Shown here: positions 8,084 through 10,888 of the stretch, one piece after another
How the letters are laid out: the number at the start of each line of letters is the position of its first letter
Numbering within the stretch: position 1 is the first letter of the stretch
NCBI GenBank assembly: GCA_017425345.1
Contig: JAFOML010000005.1
Span: 1-10,888 of the forward strand
DNA: 10,888 bases
Source of the DNA: Eubacterium sp.
GTDB lineage: Bacteria > Bacillota_A > Clostridia > Peptostreptococcales > Anaerovoracaceae
Direction of reading: 5' to 3'
Made by a program: the position numbers and the translations under genes
Notes under the pieces: model-generated
What the model was told of the DNA's origin: nothing
The model's database searches: none
What the model saw: only the letters and a program-made list of their open reading frames with translations

Positions 8084-8308
8084 ATGGGATTATTTCACCG
8101 TAAGCCGAAGATCGAGAAAAAGAGTTATGACCGGGAACATGAGCGGCCGGTCCTTCGCTGCAGTATCTGTACCGGTGAGCAGGTGGCAGGCTTTCAGAAT
8201 CTCGCGACCGGAAAGTTCAGCGAAGTATGTCTGATCCGCACCGGGGAGGACCTGAAGCAGTTCATGGAAGCATACGATATCACGGAGCCGATAGAGAAGA
8301 TCTACTGA
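8084..8308 (+). CDS. Small conserved-looking protein, 74 residues, function unknown
   Basis: The ATG at 8084 follows AAAGGAG (8071-8077) at six bases; an ORF extension upstream in frame lacks a comparable ribosome binding site. The protein starts basic (MGLFHRKPKIEKK), then has a compact block containing CSICTGEQVAGF (residues 26-37), TGKFSEVCLI and a predicted helix DLKQFMEAY, ending IEKIY. From memory, short proteins with an ICTGEQVAGF...TGKF...LI...DL..F...YGI pattern are widespread in clostridial genomes and are sometimes mislabelled 'aspartate dehydrogenase'; I could not check this. The protein is far too short to be a dehydrogenase. The cysteine pair (C26, C29) could bind a metal, but only two cysteines are in that motif. 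It is the first gene of a small plus-strand cluster with the broken mini-gene and the GNAT gene. Confidence 0.8.
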   Translation: MGLFHRKPKIEKKSYDREHERPVLRCSICTGEQVAGFQNLATGKFSEVCLIRTGEDLKQFMEAYDITEPIEKIY

Positions 8309-8337
8309 GCATTATAAGAGCCCGGAAAGGACTGAGC

Positions 8338-8444
8338 ATGGCAGGCGAATACGGAAAAGCGCGCTGCTGATCAACTGCTGGAAATCCTGTGTGCTGGATA
8401 CGGAGACCGGTTTCGTGTATGAGACTGGAGAAAAGATAGAGTGA
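8338..8444 (+). pseudogene. Frameshifted mini-gene (about 35 codons) between the small protein and GNAT genes
   Basis: An ATG at 8338 has a good ribosome binding site (GGAAAGGA, six bases spacing) but reads only MAGEYGKARC before TGA at 8368-8370. In the -1 frame, from the AAAA run at 8355-8358, reading continues as SALLINCWKSCVLDTETGFV and then YETGEKIE to TGA at 8442-8444. The combined product would be 35 residues with a CWKSC motif. The downstream stop sits inside the GNAT ribosome binding site (GTGAGG), which is the spacing expected of a real, translationally coupled gene. Most likely one A was lost from an A5 run; a programmed -1 shift or a sequencing error are alternatives. I do not recognise the family. 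Confidence 0.45.
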
Positions 8445-8455
8445 GGTAACAAGCG

Positions 8456-8914
8456 ATGATCACGATCCGAGAATGGAGAGAAGGGGACCGGGAGGCATAT
8501 GTCAGCCTGTCGGTCGAGTGGCTGGAGAAGTATGTCTGTGTAGAACCGGCAGATATCGAGATCTTTAACAATATTCACCGGATCATTCTGGATCCGGGCG
8601 GCATGGTCTGGTTCGCCTGTGACGGAGAGACGCCGGTCGGTACGGTTTCCATGATCCCGATGGGAGATGGGAATTACGAGCTCGCCAAGCTTGCCGTCAC
8701 GGAAAGTTACAAGCGGCAGGGCATTGCGGAGCAGCTGATGGAGACGGCGATTGCTTTTGCCAGAGAGAAGCAGTGCGACCGCGTCGTCCTGCTGACGAAC
8801 AGCGGACTCGTTCCGGCGATCCGGCTGTATGAGAAGTTCGGATTTGTGGAAGTGCCGCCGACGGATAATGAGTATGAGTCGGCGGATATGGAGATGATCC
8901 TGCCGCTCGAGTGA
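8456..8914 (+). CDS. GNAT-family N-acetyltransferase
   Basis: This 152-residue protein spans one Gcn5-related acetyltransferase domain. Motif A, the acetyl-CoA pyrophosphate loop, is LAKLAVTESYKRQGIAEQL (about 77-95), with KRQGIA in place of the canonical R/Q-x-x-G-x-G/A. Motif B is the AIRLYEKFGF segment (121-130). The N-terminus ITIREWREGDREAYVSL is the usual start of a small-molecule or protein GNAT. The substrate cannot be inferred. The ATG follows GAGG (8443-8446) by nine bases, and that ribosome binding site overlaps the stop codon of the preceding broken mini-gene. The gene ends before a bidirectional terminator at 8970-8997. Confidence 0.88.
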   Translation: MITIREWREGDREAYVSLSVEWLEKYVCVEPADIEIFNNIHRIILDPGGMVWFACDGETPVGTVSMIPMGDGNYELAKLAVTESYKRQGIAEQLMETAIAFAREKQCDRVVLLTNSGLVPAIRLYEKFGFVEVPPTDNEYESADMEMILPLE

Positions 8915-8936
8915 GAATGGCGGCCGATGCCCTTTC

Positions 8937-8955
8937 GGGTTCTCCTCCCTTAGGC
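8937..8955 (+). repeat. Inverted fragment of the tRNA-Glu 3' end (T-arm/acceptor remnant)
   Basis: GGGTTCTCCTCCCTTAGGC on the plus strand matches the tRNA-Glu segment GGGTTCGACTCCCTTAGGC (minus strand, 9009-9027) at 17 of 19 positions, including 11 identical contiguous bases. The fragment covers part of the T-loop, the 3' T-stem and the start of the acceptor 3' strand. No body of a second tRNA is visible 5' of it, because the GNAT stop lies only 22 bases upstream. It is probably the remnant of a duplicated or rearranged tRNA end. Confidence 0.6.
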
Positions 8956-8969
8956 TAAATAAGTAACGA

Positions 8970-8997
8970 AAAAACAGCACCATTTGGTGCTGTTTTT
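8970..8997. terminator. Bidirectional intrinsic terminator between GNAT and tRNA-Glu
   Basis: A perfect 12-bp stem, AAAAACAGCACC (8970-8981) with GGTGCTGTTTTT (8986-8997), around loop ATTT. The A- and T-tracts make it work for the GNAT cluster on the plus strand and for the tRNA, whose CCA end is 5 bases away, on the minus strand. Confidence 0.9.
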
Positions 8998-9001
8998 CCG
9001 T

Positions 9002-9076
9002 TGGTATCGCCTAAGGGAGTCGAACCCTTGATTCAGCCGTGAGAGGGCTACGTCTTGACCACTTGACCAAGGCGAC
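9002..9076 (-). tRNA. tRNA-Glu (anticodon CUC), CCA encoded
   Basis: The minus strand folds into a complete cloverleaf. The acceptor pairs GTCGCCT with AGGCGAT (one G-U at 1-72), with discriminator A and an encoded CCA (9002-9004). The D-stem GTC/GAC encloses the loop AAGTGGTCAA. The anticodon stem is TAGCC/GGCTG with loop CTCTCAC, giving anticodon CUC (Glu, GAG codons). The T-arm is AAGGG-TTCGACT-CCCTT. The opening TTGGTCAAG..GG..AAGAC resembles other bacterial tRNA-Glu genes. It stands alone rather than in a tRNA cluster, has its own promoter at 9114-9142 and a terminator at 8970-8997. Confidence 0.95.
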
Positions 9077-9094
9077 ACATTTTTCTTTCGTCCC

Positions 9095-9123
9095 TTGAAA
9101 ACTGACGAGTCTTATTATATACT
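9095..9123 (+). promoter_or_regulatory. Promoter of thrC, interlocked with the tRNA-Glu promoter
   Basis: TTGAAA (9095-9100), a 17-bp spacer and TATACT (9118-9123) form a near-consensus promoter, with a start expected near 9130 and a leader of about 45 bases. Its -10 shares bases 9118-9119 with the -10 of the opposing tRNA-Glu promoter. The leader is too short to hold a T-box or attenuator. Confidence 0.7.
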
Positions 9124-9142
9124 GTGAAATGACGATTGTCCA
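9114..9142 (-). promoter_or_regulatory. Promoter of tRNA-Glu
   Basis: On the minus strand TGGACA (9137-9142), a 17-bp spacer and a perfect TATAAT (9114-9119), with a start expected near 9107, about 30 bases before the mature tRNA. It lies wholly within the span of the thrC promoter and start site, so RNA polymerase should not occupy both at once. Confidence 0.75.
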
Positions 9143-9174
9143 GTAGATTTTTTAAAAAAAGGAGTATTTTTTCT

Positions 9175-10662
9175 ATGATGAAATATATAAGCACCCGCAG
9201 TGCAGGCGAAAACCGTGCCGAACTCACCGGTGCGCAGGCCATCATTCAGGGTATTGCCCCGGACAAGGGCCTCTATGTTCCAGTGGAAATTCCAGAACTG
9301 CCGTTCAAACCGGGCGACATGGTCGGAAAGTCCTATCAGGAAGTTGCTTATGCGATCATCGGAACGTTCTTCGATGACTACACGGCGGAAGAGCTGAAGG
9401 CGTGCATCGACGGCGCGTATGACTCCAAGTTCGAGGAAAAGGAGATCGTGCCGGTAACAGAGGCGGGCGGTGCCTACTTCCTGGAGCTGTACCATGGGAA
9501 GACGGCGGCGTTTAAGGATATGGCGCTGTCGATTTTGCCCTATCTGCTCACCACCGCGACGAAGAAAGAACATGAGGACAAGAAGATCTGCATTCTCACC
9601 GCAACCTCCGGCGATACCGGAAAGGCTGCGCTGGCCGGTTTCGCAGACGTGCCGGGCACCGAGATCATCGTGTTCTTCCCGAACCAGGGTGTCAGCCAGG
9701 TGCAGGAGCGTCAGATGATCACGCAGGACGGCGAGAACACGCACGTTTTCGCGATTCAGGGGAACTTCGACGATGCGCAGACGGGCGTCAAGAAAATCTT
9801 TAATGATGAGGCGTTTGGAAAGATGCTGGCGGAACATGGCTGCAAGCTCTCCTCCGCGAACTCCATCAATATCGGCAGACTCGTGCCGCAGGTCGCGTAC
9901 TACGTTTACGGATACATCAAGCTGATCGAGAGAGGCATCATTCAGGATGGCGACCCGATCAACATCGATGTGCCGACCGGAAACTTCGGAAACATTCTGG
10001 CCGCTTACTATGCGAAGTGCATGGGAATTCCGGTAGCCAGATTCATCTGCGCGTCGAATAAGAACCGGATTCTGACGGACTTCATCGAGACCGGACGTTA
10101 TGATATGAATCGTGATTTCTATCTGACCAATTCGCCGTCGATGGACATTTTGATCTCCAGCAACCTGGAGCGTCTGCTGTATCACCTCAGCGGCAATAAC
10201 GGCGAGGAGATCCAGAAGCTCATGGCGGATCTCGGCGAGAAGAAGTTCTATGAGGTTTCCGACCACATCCGCGAGGGTATGGCAGATTTCTACGGCGGAT
10301 CCGCAGACGTAGAGATGACGAATGAGACGATTGGCCGCATGTATAAAGAGCATGGATATCTCATTGATACGCATACGGCGGTTGCATACCGCGTTTATGA
10401 GGAATACCGCAAGGCAACCGGTGATGAGACGCCGACTTTGATCGCTTCCACCGCGAGCGCATACAAGTTCGCGGAGAGCGTTGCCAAGGCGATCGGCCTT
10501 CCGGAAGAGAAGGACGGCTTCCGCTATATCGAGGCGGTCGCGCGTGAGACCGGTGTCCGCGTGCCGGCAGGACTCAAGGGATTGGATCAGAAGGAGATCC
10601 GTCACAAGGGCGTGATCGAGATCAGCGAGATGCCGCAGACGGTAGCAGAAGCGGTGAAATAG
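9175..10662 (+). CDS. thrC: Threonine synthase
   Basis: This 495-residue, PLP-dependent enzyme converts O-phosphohomoserine to threonine and phosphate, the last step of threonine synthesis in the cytoplasm. The N-terminus MKYISTRSAGENRAELTGAQ..GIAPDKGLYVP is characteristic of the long (E. coli/yeast-type) threonine synthases. The PLP-binding lysine is K114 in GKTAAFKDMA, and the phosphate-binding loop is SGDTGKAA (145-152). The following region contains VQERQM and the later NFGN motif (PTGNFGN), also typical. I chose ATG 9175 because GGAG (9161-9164) is 10 bases upstream; the next ATG (9178) is also possible, and an in-frame upstream start at 9136 has no ribosome binding site and would lie almost at the predicted transcription start. 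It appears monocistronic, with no thrB or hom in this window. Confidence 0.96.
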   Translation: MMKYISTRSAGENRAELTGAQAIIQGIAPDKGLYVPVEIPELPFKPGDMVGKSYQEVAYAIIGTFFDDYTAEELKACIDGAYDSKFEEKEIVPVTEAGGAYFLELYHGKTAAFKDMALSILPYLLTTATKKEHEDKKICILTATSGDTGKAALAGFADVPGTEIIVFFPNQGVSQVQERQMITQDGENTHVFAIQGNFDDAQTGVKKIFNDEAFGKMLAEHGCKLSSANSINIGRLVPQVAYYVYGYIKLIERGIIQDGDPINIDVPTGNFGNILAAYYAKCMGIPVARFICASNKNRILTDFIETGRYDMNRDFYLTNSPSMDILISSNLERLLYHLSGNNGEEIQKLMADLGEKKFYEVSDHIREGMADFYGGSADVEMTNETIGRMYKEHGYLIDTHTAVAYRVYEEYRKATGDETPTLIASTASAYKFAESVAKAIGLPEEKDGFRYIEAVARETGVRVPAGLKGLDQKEIRHKGVIEISEMPQTVAEAVK

Positions 10663-10682
10663 GGCAAATCGAAAGAATAGAG

Positions 10683-10732
10683 CAGGGTGCTGCAAGCGAC
10701 TTTAGGATGGCCGTGGCAGCGCCCTGTTTTTT
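10683..10732 (+). terminator. Intrinsic terminator of thrC
   Basis: An 11-bp stem with one G-U pair, CAGGGTGCTGC (10683-10693) with GCAGCGCCCTG (10716-10726), a 22-base loop, and a run of six T (10727-10732). It begins 20 bases after the thrC stop. The large loop is unusual but the stem and T-run are strong. Confidence 0.8.
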
Positions 10733-10752
10733 GAATTCCGCTCAGCCTTCCG

Positions 10753-10888
10753 TTTAAGTCGGAGCGTAGCTCCTGGCGTGCTCGCACGTCAAGGACGTAG
10801 CGAACGACTGCAACGGGCGCCGGGAGCTTCAGCTCCTCCGGGTTTCAGTGGGGGATTATAACCCACCACTGAAAGTCGGAAATGGAAC
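10753..10888 (-). repeat. Highly structured multi-hairpin repeat element, copy 2 (inverted, cut by window end)
   Basis: Reading the minus strand, this 136-base stretch aligns with 1882-2016 with 10 substitutions and one inserted base. Hairpins are retained: GGAGC-GTA-GCTCC (10761-10773), the CACGTC/GGCGTG hairpin with one A-C mismatch (10775-10790), GGAGCT-TC-AGCTCC (10823-10836), and the TTTCAGTGGGGG hairpin with a one-base bulge (10843-10874). One arm of the outer closing stem is present (AACGGGCGCCGG, 10812-10823); its partner would lie beyond the window. It follows the thrC terminator by about 20 bases. Nothing in it is coding. Confidence 0.85.

Noticed and set aside
7876..8103. 75-codon plus-strand open frame starting MFNPLFLMWFF
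   Set aside because: No ribosome binding site, overlaps the promoter region of two divergent genes and the start of the better-supported 74-residue gene.
9002..9076. tRNA-Glu as an integration site of a genomic island
   Set aside because: No integrase gene is nearby and no direct repeat of the tRNA 3' end is visible; the only partial copy is inverted.
9148..9160. TTTTTTAAAAAAA self-complementary run before the thrC ribosome binding site
   Set aside because: Could form a weak A-U hairpin, but it has no GC core and is best explained as an AT-rich leader.
9136..9174. Upstream start for thrC adding 13 residues
   Set aside because: No ribosome binding site precedes it, it lies within a few bases of the predicted transcription start, and the added residues do not resemble threonine synthase.
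9124..9174. T-box or threonine attenuator before thrC
   Set aside because: The leader is only about 45 bases, with no specifier loop, T-box sequence or antiterminator.
9115..10695. 526-codon open frame on the minus strand
   Set aside because: Antisense shadow of thrC; it lacks recognisable domains and runs through the thrC/tRNA promoter region.

Overview
The window looks like a chromosomal segment of a moderately GC-rich Bacillota, most likely class Clostridia and possibly Lachnospiraceae-like. This rests on strong AGGAGG-type ribosome binding sites, sigma-A-like promoters, short intrinsic terminators, a tRNA gene with encoded CCA, and the gene set itself (FtsH, a Lon with an unusual N-terminal domain, a clostridial-style 74-residue protein). 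No phage, plasmid, CRISPR or transposase gene is visible. The assignment is inferred from style, not from a database match.

Layout, left to right. Positions 1-314 hold the 3' end of an FAD/NAD(P)H-dependent oxidoreductase, which shares a bidirectional terminator (323-353) with a convergent two-gene minus-strand operon. That operon encodes a metal-dependent cyclase-family hydrolase (989-1756) followed by an AhpD-like carboxymuconolactone decarboxylase/peroxidase-related protein (365-973), with a promoter near 1790. A 336-bp gap follows. It holds a highly structured repeat (1844-2016) and a strong promoter whose spacer contains a palindrome. This promoter drives a TetR-family regulator (2093-2662), followed by two ATP-dependent proteases in tandem, lon (2747-5107) and ftsH (5127-6941), ending at a long terminator hairpin.

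A convergent EamA/DMT transporter (6980-7840, minus) comes next. Beyond it a plus-strand cluster runs from an extended -10 promoter: a 74-residue conserved-looking protein, an apparently frameshifted 35-codon mini-gene, and a GNAT acetyltransferase. A bidirectional terminator separates this cluster from a minus-strand tRNA-Glu(CUC). The tRNA and threonine synthase (thrC, 9175-10662) are transcribed divergently from two promoters whose -10 boxes overlap. thrC ends at a terminator, and the window closes inside a second, inverted copy of the structured repeat (10753-10888).

How the parts may work together: TetR, Lon and FtsH may form a regulated protein quality-control operon, because a sequence matching 15 of 17 bases of the TetR promoter palindrome region also lies just upstream of lon. 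The remaining genes are housekeeping or small accessory functions. The least ordinary features are the two inverted copies of a multi-hairpin element flanking about 8.7 kb, the interlocked tRNA-Glu/thrC promoters, the inverted fragment of the tRNA-Glu 3' end next to the tRNA, and the broken mini-gene.
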